Positions 1 through 9,564 are shown, counted from the first letter of the stretch. The stretch: 34,554 nucleotides of DNA from Thermodesulfovibrionales bacterium (GCA_020056455.1 JAGVHR010000014.1:1-34554), one strand, 5' to 3'. Notes: generated from the sequence alone by a model not told the origin. Program-made: numbers and translations.

Positions 1-156
1 GAAGGCAGGATCGCGAGCCTGAAAAGGCAGAAGGATGACGTGAAAGAAGCTCAGACAGGCTATGAGTGCGGTATACTGATAGAGAACTTTAATGACTTGA
101 AGATCGGCGATATACTTGAGAATTTTATCATAGAAAAAATCGCGACAAGACTCTGA
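1..156 (+). CDS. infB: Translation initiation factor IF-2, C-terminal fragment (truncated by left window edge)
   Basis: Frame 1 reads [51 protein letters not shown], which matches the IF-2 C-terminal domain; followed by rbfA as in many genomes. Confidence 0.88.
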   Translation, partial: EGRIASLKRQKDDVKEAQTGYECGILIENFNDLKIGDILENFIIEKIATRL

Positions 157-238
157 TGCCGGGCCTCAGAATTCTGCGCTCAATCCGATTGGCGGGTGAA
201 TTCTGTTTATCTTTAGAAACGGAAGTCTGATAATTTTA

Positions 239-401
239 TGAATGACAGACTTGTAAAAAGTTGAAAATGAGATGGGTTTGTAAAAAGCTCCGGAGGCAAG
301 GCGCGCAAGAAATGAGGAATGAGGCGTACTGGCAGGTACGTCGCAGTGATGAATTTCGAAGCGCAACGCAGCATACGGACTTTTTACGAAGCCGTCATTG
401 A
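239..401. repeat. MITE-like / long palindromic intergenic repeat
   Basis: Terminal inverted repeats at 239-261 and 379-401 (about 18/23 matching by eye: TGAATGACAGACTTGTAAAAAGT versus ACTTTTTACGAAGCCGTCATTGA). Imperfect dyad inside, centred near GTACTGGCAGGTAC (about 327-340). No coding potential. Confidence 0.6.
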
Positions 402-426
402 ATGATTTCCATGAATCAGGTGATTA

Positions 427-786
427 ATGCTGCCTTATAAACGTTCACAGAGAGTCAGTGATCTCATTCGCGAGGAGGTCGCTGATATTATTATGTACAG
501 GCTCAAGGACCCCAGGATCGGCTTTATCACTGTGACCGGCGTTGAAATGACAGAGGACCTCAAAATGGCACGGGTTTTTGTCAGTATCCTCAAGGAAGAG
601 GAGCGGGACCTGACTCTTCAGATCCTTAATGATGCCAGAACGTTTATCCGTTCAGCGCTTTCAAAAAGACTCAAAATGAAATTCATTCCGAGCGTTGAAT
701 TCAGTCTGGACGCTTCCATTGAATATGGCTATAAGATAGACAGTCTCCTTAAGAAGATCAGGAAAGAGGATGAAGGTCCCGACTAA
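427..786 (+). CDS. rbfA: Ribosome-binding factor A
   Basis: MLPYKRSQRVSDLIREEVADIIMYRLKDPRIGFITVTGVEMTEDLKMARVFVSIL is typical RbfA; sits downstream of infB. Confidence 0.95.
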   Translation: MLPYKRSQRVSDLIREEVADIIMYRLKDPRIGFITVTGVEMTEDLKMARVFVSILKEEERDLTLQILNDARTFIRSALSKRLKMKFIPSVEFSLDASIEYGYKIDSLLKKIRKEDEGPD

Positions 787-1726
787 GCTTGTTTCAGCCT
801 TTAGGAGCAGAAGTGCCTTTCTTCTGGCTGCTCATATCAACCCCGATGGCGATTCTCTGGGGTCCTGCCTTGCCCTTGCTGAAGGGCTTGAATCTCTTGG
901 AAAAAAGGTCTTGATCTACAGCAGGGAAGGGGCGCCTGAATTTTACCGGTTTATGCCCGGGCATAAAAAAATCAAGTCAGGCATCGGGAAGATGCCTGAT
1001 AAGGATACCCTTCTTGTTCTGCTTGATTGCAACAGCCCGGAGAGGGCAGGACTGGAGCGACAGCCATGTAATGCATCTGCTGTTATTGATCATCACGAAA
1101 CCGAATCATTGTTCGGCGATATTCGCTGGATAGACAGAGGGGCAGCAGCAACCGGACTTATGGTGTTTCATCTATTGCGGGCCTTAAAGATTGTTGTTAC
1201 GAAATCCATGGCTGTAAATTTATATACAGCCATGGCAGTTGATACCGGAAGCTTCAGGTACAGCAACACCAGCCCGGATGTGCTCAGGGTAGCGGCTGAG
1301 CTTGTGGAGGCAGGAGCCAGTCCCGGCATGATAGCGGAGCATCTCTATGAGCGGTGGGGGAAAAATCGCTTTGACCTGCTTAATCTTTCGCTCGGCACTC
1401 TGGAGATAAGGGACCGGATAGCAGTTATGTATATTACCAGGGACATGTTTCTGAAAACCGGGACTGCTGAGGCTGATACGGAAAATTTTGCGAATGTACC
1501 GAGGACGCTCGATATAGTCAGGATTTCTGTTCTTGTCAGGGAAGTTGATGAGGGGCTCTGGAAGGTGAGCATGAGGTCAAAGGGCCAGGCGAATGTTGCA
1601 AAAATTGCAGAGGCCCATGGCGGCGGCGGTCACAGGAATGCGGCAGGTTTTAAAATAAAGGCAGATTTTTTATCTGTAATAAAGACGATCTTCTCGGAAG
1701 GCGGGAAAGTTCTCGCAATAAAATGA
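770..1726 (+). CDS. nrnA: DHH-family phosphoesterase (NrnA-like bifunctional oligoribonuclease/PAP phosphatase)
   Basis: DHH/DHHA1 motifs: HINPDGDSLGS, LLDCNSPERAG, VIDHHE, MAVDTGSFRYSNT, GGGGHRNAAGF; infB-rbfA-nrnA-truB order. Confidence 0.9.
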   Translation: MKVPTKLVSAFRSRSAFLLAAHINPDGDSLGSCLALAEGLESLGKKVLIYSREGAPEFYRFMPGHKKIKSGIGKMPDKDTLLVLLDCNSPERAGLERQPCNASAVIDHHETESLFGDIRWIDRGAAATGLMVFHLLRALKIVVTKSMAVNLYTAMAVDTGSFRYSNTSPDVLRVAAELVEAGASPGMIAEHLYERWGKNRFDLLNLSLGTLEIRDRIAVMYITRDMFLKTGTAEADTENFANVPRTLDIVRISVLVREVDEGLWKVSMRSKGQANVAKIAEAHGGGGHRNAAGFKIKADFLSVIKTIFSEGGKVLAIK

Positions 1727-1751
1727 AGCGATGTACGGCTTCGATTTTTTT
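1725..1751 (+). terminator. Weak candidate intrinsic terminator after nrnA
   Basis: GAAGC-gatgtacg-GCTTC followed by a T-rich run (GATTTTTTTG); short 5-bp stem overlapping the stop codon. Confidence 0.3.
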
Positions 1752-1778
1752 GTGCTATTTCAGTAATCTTCAACATTT

Positions 1779-2657
1779 ATGAACATCATCATCAATCTTA
1801 ACAAGCCAAGAGGTATTACCTCTCAACAGGCTGTTACAAGAGTAAAAAAACTGTTTGGCGTCAGAAAAGCCGGTCACACCGGCACACTTGACCCCATGGC
1901 TACAGGAGTTCTTTTGGTTTGTCTGAATGAGGCAACAAAAGCTTCCCGGTTTCTTCTTGATAAAGACAAGGTATATTCAGCGAGGATGAAACTTGGCCAA
2001 AGGACGGATACCTGTGACGCTGATGGCAAGATCATTGAAACCCGAAGCGTACCGTTACTATCGAGAGACGATATTTCGGCAGTTTCCAATAGATTTATCG
2101 GTACGATACTTCAGCGGCCTCCCATGTACTCAGCTGTTAAAATCAACGGCAGGCCGCTTTATGAACTGGCGAGAAAAGGCATTGAAGTTGACAGGGCTGA
2201 AAGGCAGATTAAGATCTACGATATCAGGATTACAGAAGTAGCATTACCCTATATAGACCTTACGATTTCCTGTTCAAAAGGCACATACATACGGACGCTT
2301 TGTGATGATATCGGGCTTATGCTCGGCACTGGCGCTCATCTTACAGCTCTTGACAGGCTGCGTATCGGCAATTTTTCCATTGATGGGGCTGCGACATTTG
2401 ATACTCTTCAGTATGGCGCGCTGCCTGAAGGGCCTCATGTATTATCGATTGATGCGGCGCTATCCGAGCTTCCGGAGATATTTCTAAGTGAGCCGGATTG
2501 CAGGAAGGCGCGAAACGGTGTGGCTTTGGATAGAGAAATCGGGTTGGATATGCCTTCAGGCACTTTCATGCGGATGAAGACTCCGGCAGGAGAATTGTTC
2601 GGTATTGGGCTTATGAATCAGACAAAAATCGCCATAGAAAGAATACTGAATTTGTAA
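1779..2657 (+). CDS. truB: tRNA pseudouridine(55) synthase TruB
   Basis: NLNKPRGITSQQAVTRVKKLFGVRKAGHTGTLDPMATGVLLVCLNEATK: TruB active-site region with catalytic Asp in GTLDP. Confidence 0.95.
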   Translation: MNIIINLNKPRGITSQQAVTRVKKLFGVRKAGHTGTLDPMATGVLLVCLNEATKASRFLLDKDKVYSARMKLGQRTDTCDADGKIIETRSVPLLSRDDISAVSNRFIGTILQRPPMYSAVKINGRPLYELARKGIEVDRAERQIKIYDIRITEVALPYIDLTISCSKGTYIRTLCDDIGLMLGTGAHLTALDRLRIGNFSIDGAATFDTLQYGALPEGPHVLSIDAALSELPEIFLSEPDCRKARNGVALDREIGLDMPSGTFMRMKTPAGELFGIGLMNQTKIAIERILNL

Positions 2658-2729
2658 TGCCAAAGCCATTTGTTAAACCATTTTCTGAAGAATTAGTTTG
2701 AACTATCTGAAATAAATACAAATAAATAC

Positions 2730-2758
2730 TTGACAAGAGATTAATTTTCTGGTATTCA
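2730..2758 (+). promoter_or_regulatory. Candidate sigma70-type promoter for pilMNOPQ
   Basis: TTGACA (2730-2735), 17-bp spacer, TATTCA (2753-2758), then ATG at 2765. Confidence 0.5.
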
Positions 2759-2764
2759 TATCCT

Positions 2765-3829
2765 ATGCTTTTTGATGGAATTTTTGGTGGAAAAGGATCA
2801 ATAGGTTTAGATATCGGCTCAAGCTATATCAAAGCGGTAAAGCTTAGAGAGTCAAAGGGCGGCTATGAGCTTGAGCTTTGTCATCTTCATTCACTTCCTC
2901 CTGAACTTATCGTTGACGGTTCTATAATCGATTCCATGCGTCTTGTTGATTCTTTGAAGGAAATGGTAAGGGCAGCAGGGATCAAGGTTAAGGACACAAC
3001 GATTTCCATATCCGGTCACTCATCAGTAATTATTAAAAGAATTTCACTCCCTGAGATGTCGGAAGAGGAACTCTCCGAGTCGATCAAGTTTGAGGCTGAA
3101 CAGTACGTCCCTTTTGATATTGAAGATGTTAATCTGGATTTTCAGATCATCGGGCCAAAGGATGAACCTGGCCAGATGGATGTGATCCTGGTTGCTGTCA
3201 AGAAGGACATTATCAATGAGTATATTCAGGTGGTCAAAGAGGCTGGACTGAACCCGATCATTGTTGATATTGACTCCTTTGCCCTTGAGAACATGTTTGG
3301 AGTCAACTATGAAATCGAGCCCGGCAAAAATATCGCGTTGCTCAACATCGGGGCGAGCACGATCAATATAAGCATCCTGAAAGGCGGCATTTCCGTTTTT
3401 ACGAGGGACAGTTCTCTCGGCAGCAACCTGCATACAGAGGCCCTGCAGAGAGAATTTAATATTACCTATGAACTTGCAGAGAAACTGAAGCGCGGCGAAA
3501 CTGTGGAGAATGTGTCTCAGGAAGATGCAAATGGCGTGATCGAATCAGCTTCGGAAGAGATCCTGAGCGAGATCAGCCGTTCTTTTGATTACTACCGGAG
3601 CACAACAGTCCATGAGGATATCTCTGAGGTCATCCTGAGCGGCGGGTGTTCGCTTATCAGGAATTTTGCTTCGATGATTACTGAGCGGTCTGGCATAGAG
3701 ACAAAAATAGCCGAACCTTTCAGAAATATCAGGATACCGAAAAAATTTGATGCTGCTTATATAGAAGAAATAGCCCCGATGATGGCAGTGGCTGTCGGGC
3801 TGGCCATTAGGAAACAAGGCGACAGATGA
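2765..3829 (+). CDS. pilM: Type IV pilus assembly protein PilM (actin-like ATPase fold)
   Basis: GSIGLDIGSSYIKAVKL, KFEAEQYVPFDIEDVNLDFQIIG, ALLNIGASTINISILKGG, EVILSGGCSLI; first gene of a pilMNOPQ series. Confidence 0.95.
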   Translation: MLFDGIFGGKGSIGLDIGSSYIKAVKLRESKGGYELELCHLHSLPPELIVDGSIIDSMRLVDSLKEMVRAAGIKVKDTTISISGHSSVIIKRISLPEMSEEELSESIKFEAEQYVPFDIEDVNLDFQIIGPKDEPGQMDVILVAVKKDIINEYIQVVKEAGLNPIIVDIDSFALENMFGVNYEIEPGKNIALLNIGASTINISILKGGISVFTRDSSLGSNLHTEALQREFNITYELAEKLKRGETVENVSQEDANGVIESASEEILSEISRSFDYYRSTTVHEDISEVILSGGCSLIRNFASMITERSGIETKIAEPFRNIRIPKKFDAAYIEEIAPMMAVAVGLAIRKQGDR

Positions 3830-4383
3830 TTAAGGTAAATTTATTACTAGCGAAAAAGAAAAAGAAACAGAAACCTGTTCCGGCATTTCTTATATATACT
3901 GTTCTTCTTACAATTGTTACAGGCGCGATAATGGCTTATATCGTATATTTTTTTGACACCCGTTTATCCGACCGCGAGACAAGAGTAAAGGAAAATGACA
4001 AAAAAATCAGCGAATTAAAAGAAAAGATCAAAGCGGTGGAAGACTTTGAAAGACTGAACAGGACATTTCAGCAGCGAAAAGATATTATTGAAGAGTTGGG
4101 GAGAAATAAGACGAGGCCGGTCAAAATACTTGATGAAATCAGCCTGCAACTTCCGGCCGGCGTGTGGATGAACAGCATGGAAGTCAAGAGCTCGGAGATA
4201 CGTCTTGAGTGTACGGCGTTCAGCAATACGGATGTTGTGAATTATGTGAATAACCTGAAAAATTCAAAAATCTTTACTGACGTGTATCTTCAGGAGTCAG
4301 TGCAGGCCAGGGAGGCATCCAAGGCAAAAGCCGCGGGTATTCAGATTTATACCTTTAAATTAGTGCTCAAGGTGAAATCGTAA
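3826..4383 (+). CDS. pilN: Type IV pilus assembly protein PilN
   Basis: MIKVNLL start, one N-terminal TM helix, coiled coil, ferredoxin-like C-term (LPAGVWMNSMEVKSSEIRLECTA); 4-nt overlap with pilM. Confidence 0.93.
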   Translation: MIKVNLLLAKKKKKQKPVPAFLIYTVLLTIVTGAIMAYIVYFFDTRLSDRETRVKENDKKISELKEKIKAVEDFERLNRTFQQRKDIIEELGRNKTRPVKILDEISLQLPAGVWMNSMEVKSSEIRLECTAFSNTDVVNYVNNLKNSKIFTDVYLQESVQAREASKAKAAGIQIYTFKLVLKVKS

Positions 4384-4384
4384 T

Positions 4385-5014
4385 ATGGCCTTAAAGCTGG
4401 ATATTAGATCTCTGCCTGTGTATGTGAAGGGGCCTATTGGTGTATTGCCATCTGTCATTATAGCGTTGCTGGTTTTATTTCTTGTGGTCAGTCCGAAACA
4501 GAAACAGATCAAGGTGCTTGAAGGAAGGATAGATAAGCAGAATAGTGAAATTGGTGCAAGTCAGGCAAAAGCAGCCAGGCTTGAAGTGCTTAAACTGGAA
4601 AATGAAAGGCTTGTCGCCAGGATTAATGAGTTGAAGGAACAGCTCCCTGAAGAGAAGGAAATCACCAGTCTTCTTAAACAGATTTCCGATATGGGCATTG
4701 CATCAGGTCTTGAAATTAAATCGTGGAAGCCGGCTCAGAAGATAACCCATCCAAGTGGAATTGTCTACGAGATTCCGGTTGCTGTTGAAGTTACAGGAAC
4801 CTATCATAATCTGGGTAACTTTCTGAGCAGCCTGACAAGACTCAACAGAATCGTCAATATTAACGATATGAAGCTTGGGTCGCAAAAGAAGGAAAAAGGA
4901 GAAAGCACCCTGCAGGTTTCATTCAAAGCTTCAACCTTTTCAGCGATTCCGGAGGGCGAGTCTCCGGAGGCCCAATCCGAAAAAGGAAAAGCCCCGGCAG
5001 GGAAGAAAAAATGA
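4385..5014 (+). CDS. pilO: Type IV pilus assembly protein PilO
   Basis: N-terminal TM, coiled coil, LKEQLPEEKEITSLLKQISDMGIASGLEIKSWKP and YEIPVAVEVTGTYHNLGNFLSSLTRLNRIVNI are PilO-like. Confidence 0.94.
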   Translation: MALKLDIRSLPVYVKGPIGVLPSVIIALLVLFLVVSPKQKQIKVLEGRIDKQNSEIGASQAKAARLEVLKLENERLVARINELKEQLPEEKEITSLLKQISDMGIASGLEIKSWKPAQKITHPSGIVYEIPVAVEVTGTYHNLGNFLSSLTRLNRIVNINDMKLGSQKKEKGESTLQVSFKASTFSAIPEGESPEAQSEKGKAPAGKKK

Positions 5015-5541
5015 GATTATTTTATAAGGCCCATTCTGCGCTACTGATTTGTTTTGCCGTGACCGTTGTTTTCAGCGCATGCGCTGACAAAAAGCCTGCT
5101 GAAAAAAAGGCAAGGCCCGTAAAAGCTCAGCCGGCCGGTCCGGTGGCGCAGCCTCCGATCCAATCGGAGGAGGTCAAGGTTGAAAAGGAAGTATATGCCT
5201 ATGATTCAAAGGGCAGAAGAGATCCGTTTTTCCCCCTGACTGAAACCATGAAGATCAAGCCTCCCCGAAAAATAGGTTCATCTCCTGTTGAGAACGTTGA
5301 TGTTGAGGATATAAGATTGATAGCCATCGCGTGGGATAATCAGCAATATTATGCAATGATCACACTTCCCGACAATAAATCATACACTGTCAGGAAGGGC
5401 ATGTCCCTTGGATTATACGGGGGCAAAATTCGTGATATTACCCGTGATACTGTGATAATAAGCGAGCAGGTCAAGGACTATATAGGACGGATTAAAACAA
5501 AAGAAACTATCCTGAGACTCCGCAAGGAGGGAGAAGAATGA
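5011..5541 (+). CDS. pilP: Type IV pilus assembly lipoprotein PilP
   Basis: Lipobox-like VFSAC; YDSKGRRDPFFPL and VEDIRLIAIAWDNQQYYAMITLPDNKSYTVRKG; 4-nt overlaps with pilO and pilQ. Confidence 0.92.
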   Translation: MRLFYKAHSALLICFAVTVVFSACADKKPAEKKARPVKAQPAGPVAQPPIQSEEVKVEKEVYAYDSKGRRDPFFPLTETMKIKPPRKIGSSPVENVDVEDIRLIAIAWDNQQYYAMITLPDNKSYTVRKGMSLGLYGGKIRDITRDTVIISEQVKDYIGRIKTKETILRLRKEGEE

Positions 5542-7703
5542 AAGATAATAGATTTTCAAAGATAATAATATCAGCAACTCTTTTTTTTGTGCTCATTGGG
5601 TGTGCAACTACCCATGCGTTTAAAAAGGAAGCTGATAGTCCTGTACTTTCAGCTATCACGGCGGTACATATTGAGGAAGACAGACTTATCATCAGGGGGA
5701 ATAATCCCTTTGATTATACTCTTTTCAATGCGGATGATCCCTACAGGGTCATAGTGGAAATCCCCGACGTGACAACAGGGACCTTTAACGAGAGGATAGT
5801 ATCGGACAAGATTGGTGGTATCTCCGAGATTATACCGCAGCAGATCGATTCTCCCCGGCTCATTGCAAGATTTGAAATCGTACTTCAAAATCCTTCAACT
5901 CTGGTTCCTGAATACAAAGATAATTCACTTGTCCTTACGATAAAGAAGGACGTTTCGGCTGTTGTTGCCGGGCCCAGGACAGTTGATGAGGGGACGGCCT
6001 CCGAACGCAGGCCTGTAATACGCCTTGCCGTAGATGAAAAGACCCTTGAAAAGCCGGCTCAGCCGGATGGCGAATCTGTTAAGGCCACAGAAATAAATAA
6101 TGTTGACATTAAGAAGGCGGCTGACGCTGTAAAGGTCATCATAACCGGCAATGGGAACATGATCCCTAATGTATTTCCTGTAAATGAAAGAATTGTTGTT
6201 GATATCCCTGATGTTGTATTGAAGACTTCAATCCCGGATCAGGCCATATCCCCACTGAAAAGTATCAGGGCCGGCAAACATAAGGAAAAGCTGCGGCTGG
6301 TTATAGATCTTATGGAAAAAACTAATTTTGATGTTAATGCAACGGGAAATATCATAGAGGTGTCGCTCCTGGCAGCCAAAGAACCTCCGGCAGTAAAGCA
6401 GGCTGTCAATGGCTCCGCGAGGCAGCTGTCTGTTCCGGTGGCTGCAGCCCCAAATGGAGCAGCCAGGCCGGAGCCTGTGGTAAGTCCGCTTACGGAGGGC
6501 AAATATGAAGGCAAAAAGATATCGCTTGATTTCCAGGATGCTGACATAATTCCAATATTCAGGCTTCTTGGGGACATCAGCGGATACAATATTGTAGTGC
6601 ATCCTGAGGTAAAGGGAAAGATTACGCTTAAGCTGATCAATGTGCCGTGGGACCAGGCCCTAGAGGTTGTCCTTAGAACATTTTCATTGTCCAGGATTGT
6701 AGACGGCAATATTATCCGCATTGTTCCTACCAATATTGTTGCCAAGGAACTCGATGAATTGTCCCGGGCGAAAAAGGCGGCATCTGAAGCCGGAGAACTG
6801 AAAACACGCATATTCCCGGTAAATTACGCTCTGCTTGATAAACTTAAAGAGGCTGTCGATAAGGCCAAGATTGTCAGCTCACGGGGCAGCTTGTCCCTTG
6901 ATGAACGCGGCAGCAGTATTATCGTGAATGATCTTGAGCAGAATCTTGAGATGATCGCCTCTCTTATCAAGGAAATCGACCAGGAACACATGCAGGCGCG
7001 GCAGGTGATGATAGAGGCCAAGATTGTAGAGATAAATTCAGATTATCTGAACGAAATTGGTATATCCTGGGACACATCCTTCCAGACGCCGGGGCAGGGC
7101 AGTCTTCTGCTGAACAATATTGTTGATTTTCCGGCTGCTGCCGCCGTAGGCTCCGGAGGATTATTCGGCCTCGGATACGTCAGCAAAGCCGCTAATTTTA
7201 CGTTGAATATGCAGCTGACTGCAATTGAAAATTCCAATAACGGAAAGGTCTTATCCAACCCGAGAATCATGACCATGAATAATCAGGAGGCAAAAATAAC
7301 TCAGGGCCGGACCATTTATGTCCCAACTGCTACTGCTGATAAAATCGAGTTTAAGGCAATTGATGCGCTGCTGTCTCTGACTGTCAAGCCGCGTATTGCG
7401 CCCGGCGGAGCGATCTTTATGGACCTTGATATTACAAAAGACGAGCCAGGGACACCGACGGCCGGCGGCGTGGATATCCTTAAAAATACCGTAAAGACTT
7501 CTGTTCTGGTAAATGATGCTGATACTGTTGTTATTGGCGGCATTTTCAAGAAAAGCGAGATAGACAGAGTGGAAGGGATACCAGGATTATCCAAATTGCC
7601 GCTGGTTGGATTGCTGTTCAAAAGAGACCGCGACCAGCTTACAACAACTGAGGTGCTGATTTTTATCACGCCAAAAGTTGTTAATTTTGCAGATCTGAAA
7701 TAA
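5538..7703 (+). CDS. pilQ: Type IV pilus secretin PilQ with AMIN-like and STN regions and an N-terminal lipobox
   Basis: KISLDFQDADIIPIFRLLGDISGYNIVVHPEVKGKITLKL (STN), RQVMIEAKIVEINSDYLNEIGISW (secretin), VVIGGIFKKSEIDRVEGIPGLSKLPLVGLLFKR (secretin C-term); N-term FFVLIGCATTHA. Confidence 0.95.
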   Translation: MKDNRFSKIIISATLFFVLIGCATTHAFKKEADSPVLSAITAVHIEEDRLIIRGNNPFDYTLFNADDPYRVIVEIPDVTTGTFNERIVSDKIGGISEIIPQQIDSPRLIARFEIVLQNPSTLVPEYKDNSLVLTIKKDVSAVVAGPRTVDEGTASERRPVIRLAVDEKTLEKPAQPDGESVKATEINNVDIKKAADAVKVIITGNGNMIPNVFPVNERIVVDIPDVVLKTSIPDQAISPLKSIRAGKHKEKLRLVIDLMEKTNFDVNATGNIIEVSLLAAKEPPAVKQAVNGSARQLSVPVAAAPNGAARPEPVVSPLTEGKYEGKKISLDFQDADIIPIFRLLGDISGYNIVVHPEVKGKITLKLINVPWDQALEVVLRTFSLSRIVDGNIIRIVPTNIVAKELDELSRAKKAASEAGELKTRIFPVNYALLDKLKEAVDKAKIVSSRGSLSLDERGSSIIVNDLEQNLEMIASLIKEIDQEHMQARQVMIEAKIVEINSDYLNEIGISWDTSFQTPGQGSLLLNNIVDFPAAAAVGSGGLFGLGYVSKAANFTLNMQLTAIENSNNGKVLSNPRIMTMNNQEAKITQGRTIYVPTATADKIEFKAIDALLSLTVKPRIAPGGAIFMDLDITKDEPGTPTAGGVDILKNTVKTSVLVNDADTVVIGGIFKKSEIDRVEGIPGLSKLPLVGLLFKRDRDQLTTTEVLIFITPKVVNFADLK

Positions 7704-7715
7704 TATTTCATATTG

Positions 7716-7751
7716 AAAGAGGGAATGTTAATCGCGACATTCCCTCTTTTT
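7716..7751 (+). terminator. Intrinsic terminator downstream of pilQ
   Basis: Perfect 13-bp stem AAAGAGGGAATGT-taatcgcg-ACATTCCCTCTTT followed by TT. Confidence 0.75.
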
Positions 7752-7776
7752 CCCCATACTTCATAGCAATTCAACT

Positions 7777-8982
7777 ATGCATACTATAAAAATTCTTACA
7801 GCAGGCGAATCTCATGGCAGGGCCCTTGTCGGTACCATGGAGGGCGTTCCCTCCGGGTTTTCACTTTCATCTGAGGATATAGACAAGGATCTCAGGCGGA
7901 GGCAGGGGGGCTATGGTCGTGGGGGCCGGATGCAGATAGAATTAGATCACGCCGAGATCCTTTCAGGAGTGAGATGGGGAAGGACCCTTGGTTCTCCGAT
8001 TTCTCTCCTGATAGAAAACAGGGATTGGAACAACTGGCAGAAGGGGATGTCGGTTGAAGAAAAAGACCAGGGGTCTATAGAGCCTGTCGTGAGACCGAGA
8101 CCCGGTCATGCTGACCTTGCGGGCGCTCTTAAATACGCAACCGGTGATGTGCGCGATATTCTTGAGCGGTCAAGCGCACGAGAGACCGCCATGAGGGTGG
8201 CGCTGGGCTCCATTGCGAAACGTATGCTTTCTGAATTTAATATTTTTATTGGAAGTTATGTCGTTCAGATAGGAAGTCAGAAGTCTGAAGCCGAAGGCAG
8301 GAAGTTAAAGGAAAAACATCTTTTGGATCTCTTCTGCAGGGCGGAAAAATCTCCTGTCAGGTGCCCTGATGATGATGCCTCTAAGGGGATGGTCGATCTG
8401 ATCGACAGGTCGGCTAAAGATGGCAATTCATTAGGCGGAATTTTTGAGGTTTTTGCCGTGGGGGTGCCGGTTGGCCTTGGAAGCCATGTCCAGTGGGACA
8501 GGAAACTCGACGGCAGGCTCGCACAGGCGGTGATGAGCATTCAGGCGATCAAGGGCGTTGAGATAGGCAGAGGTTTTGAAGCTGCGACCCTTGGCGGTTC
8601 CGAGATCATGGACGAAATCTTTTTCAGCAGTCTGAAGTTGAAAGATAAGGGACAGCCAAGTGGTTTTTACCGGAAGACCAATAATGCCGGAGGTATTGAG
8701 GGTGGGATTTCAAACGGCATGCCGGTTGTTCTCAGGGCCGCGATGAAGCCGATTCCGACACTTCGCAAACCGTTGCGGTCGATCGATATGAAGACCAGGA
8801 AGGCTGTTTCCGCTGCGTATGAGCGGTCTGATGTTTGCGCTGTCCCGGCGGCGGCGGTCGTGGGAGAAGCCATGATGGCCCTGGTTCTTGCTGATGCCAT
8901 GTTCGAAAAGTTCGGGGGAGACAGCCGGGAGGAGATACTGGGAAATTACCGGAATTATCTTTCCAGCCTAAGACTACTCTGA
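7777..8982 (+). CDS. aroC: Chorismate synthase
   Basis: TAGESHGRALVGTMEGVPSGF, LRRRQGGYGRGGRMQIE, RPRPGHADLAGALKY, ERSSARETAMRVA, NAGGIEGGISNGMP: AroC signatures. Confidence 0.97.
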   Translation: MHTIKILTAGESHGRALVGTMEGVPSGFSLSSEDIDKDLRRRQGGYGRGGRMQIELDHAEILSGVRWGRTLGSPISLLIENRDWNNWQKGMSVEEKDQGSIEPVVRPRPGHADLAGALKYATGDVRDILERSSARETAMRVALGSIAKRMLSEFNIFIGSYVVQIGSQKSEAEGRKLKEKHLLDLFCRAEKSPVRCPDDDASKGMVDLIDRSAKDGNSLGGIFEVFAVGVPVGLGSHVQWDRKLDGRLAQAVMSIQAIKGVEIGRGFEAATLGGSEIMDEIFFSSLKLKDKGQPSGFYRKTNNAGGIEGGISNGMPVVLRAAMKPIPTLRKPLRSIDMKTRKAVSAAYERSDVCAVPAAAVVGEAMMALVLADAMFEKFGGDSREEILGNYRNYLSSLRLL

Positions 8983-9564
8983 GTCTTCGTCGGTATTCTG
9001 TAAATCCTTGTCAGCTTCACGAGGATTTGAGATGGCAGCGGCATCGAGCTTGACGGAAAGTTCCTTCGGATTTTTTGTATTTCTTATTCTCACGTCGAGG
9101 CTGGGGAGGACTATATAGGGAGTGCGGGTTTCCAATGCGTATAGAATATCGGCAAGCGCCCTAACGTCAGGCACTGCAGCATCAATGGTCACGTTGACAA
9201 TTTTAAAGCTGCTAAAAGTTTCAACCTTTCCTGTCCGCTCGCTGGATATGGTTCCGCCTTTTGCCGTCACCGCGGCCTTTACAGCATTCTGAAGAGCTGC
9301 TGCCACGATAGAGACAGTCTGACCTTCAGTAAGTTTTGCATTTTCTTCCGTGCGCGTGTGCTTCAGGGCTGCGAGGTTTTTTTCCAGCGCCGGTTTTTCA
9401 GCAATTATAGAAAGCATTTTCCTGAGGGTGCGCTCCTTCATGGTCCTTTCATCAATGACTGATGCTATCTCGGCCCGCACTGCCGAATAACGCTGATAAA
9501 GCAGCAAAACTGACAGGACCAGCGCAATAGGGATAAACAACGTAATAAACCTACTTCTTCTCAT
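8974..9564 (-). CDS. gspM: Type II secretion protein GspM/PilO-like
   Basis: N-terminal TM, coiled coil, C-terminal ferredoxin-like region; last gene of the gsp operon, overlapping gspL by 14 nt. Confidence 0.72.
   Translation of the reverse strand: MRRSRFITLFIPIALVLSVLLLYQRYSAVRAEIASVIDERTMKERTLRKMLSIIAEKPALEKNLAALKHTRTEENAKLTEGQTVSIVAAALQNAVKAAVTAKGGTISSERTGKVETFSSFKIVNVTIDAAVPDVRALADILYALETRTPYIVLPSLDVRIRNTKNPKELSVKLDAAAISNPREADKDLQNTDEDSE

Noticed and set aside
6239-6811. 190-aa antisense ORF inside pilQ
   Set aside because: Low-complexity Ser/Leu-rich shadow translation opposite a strongly supported secretin.
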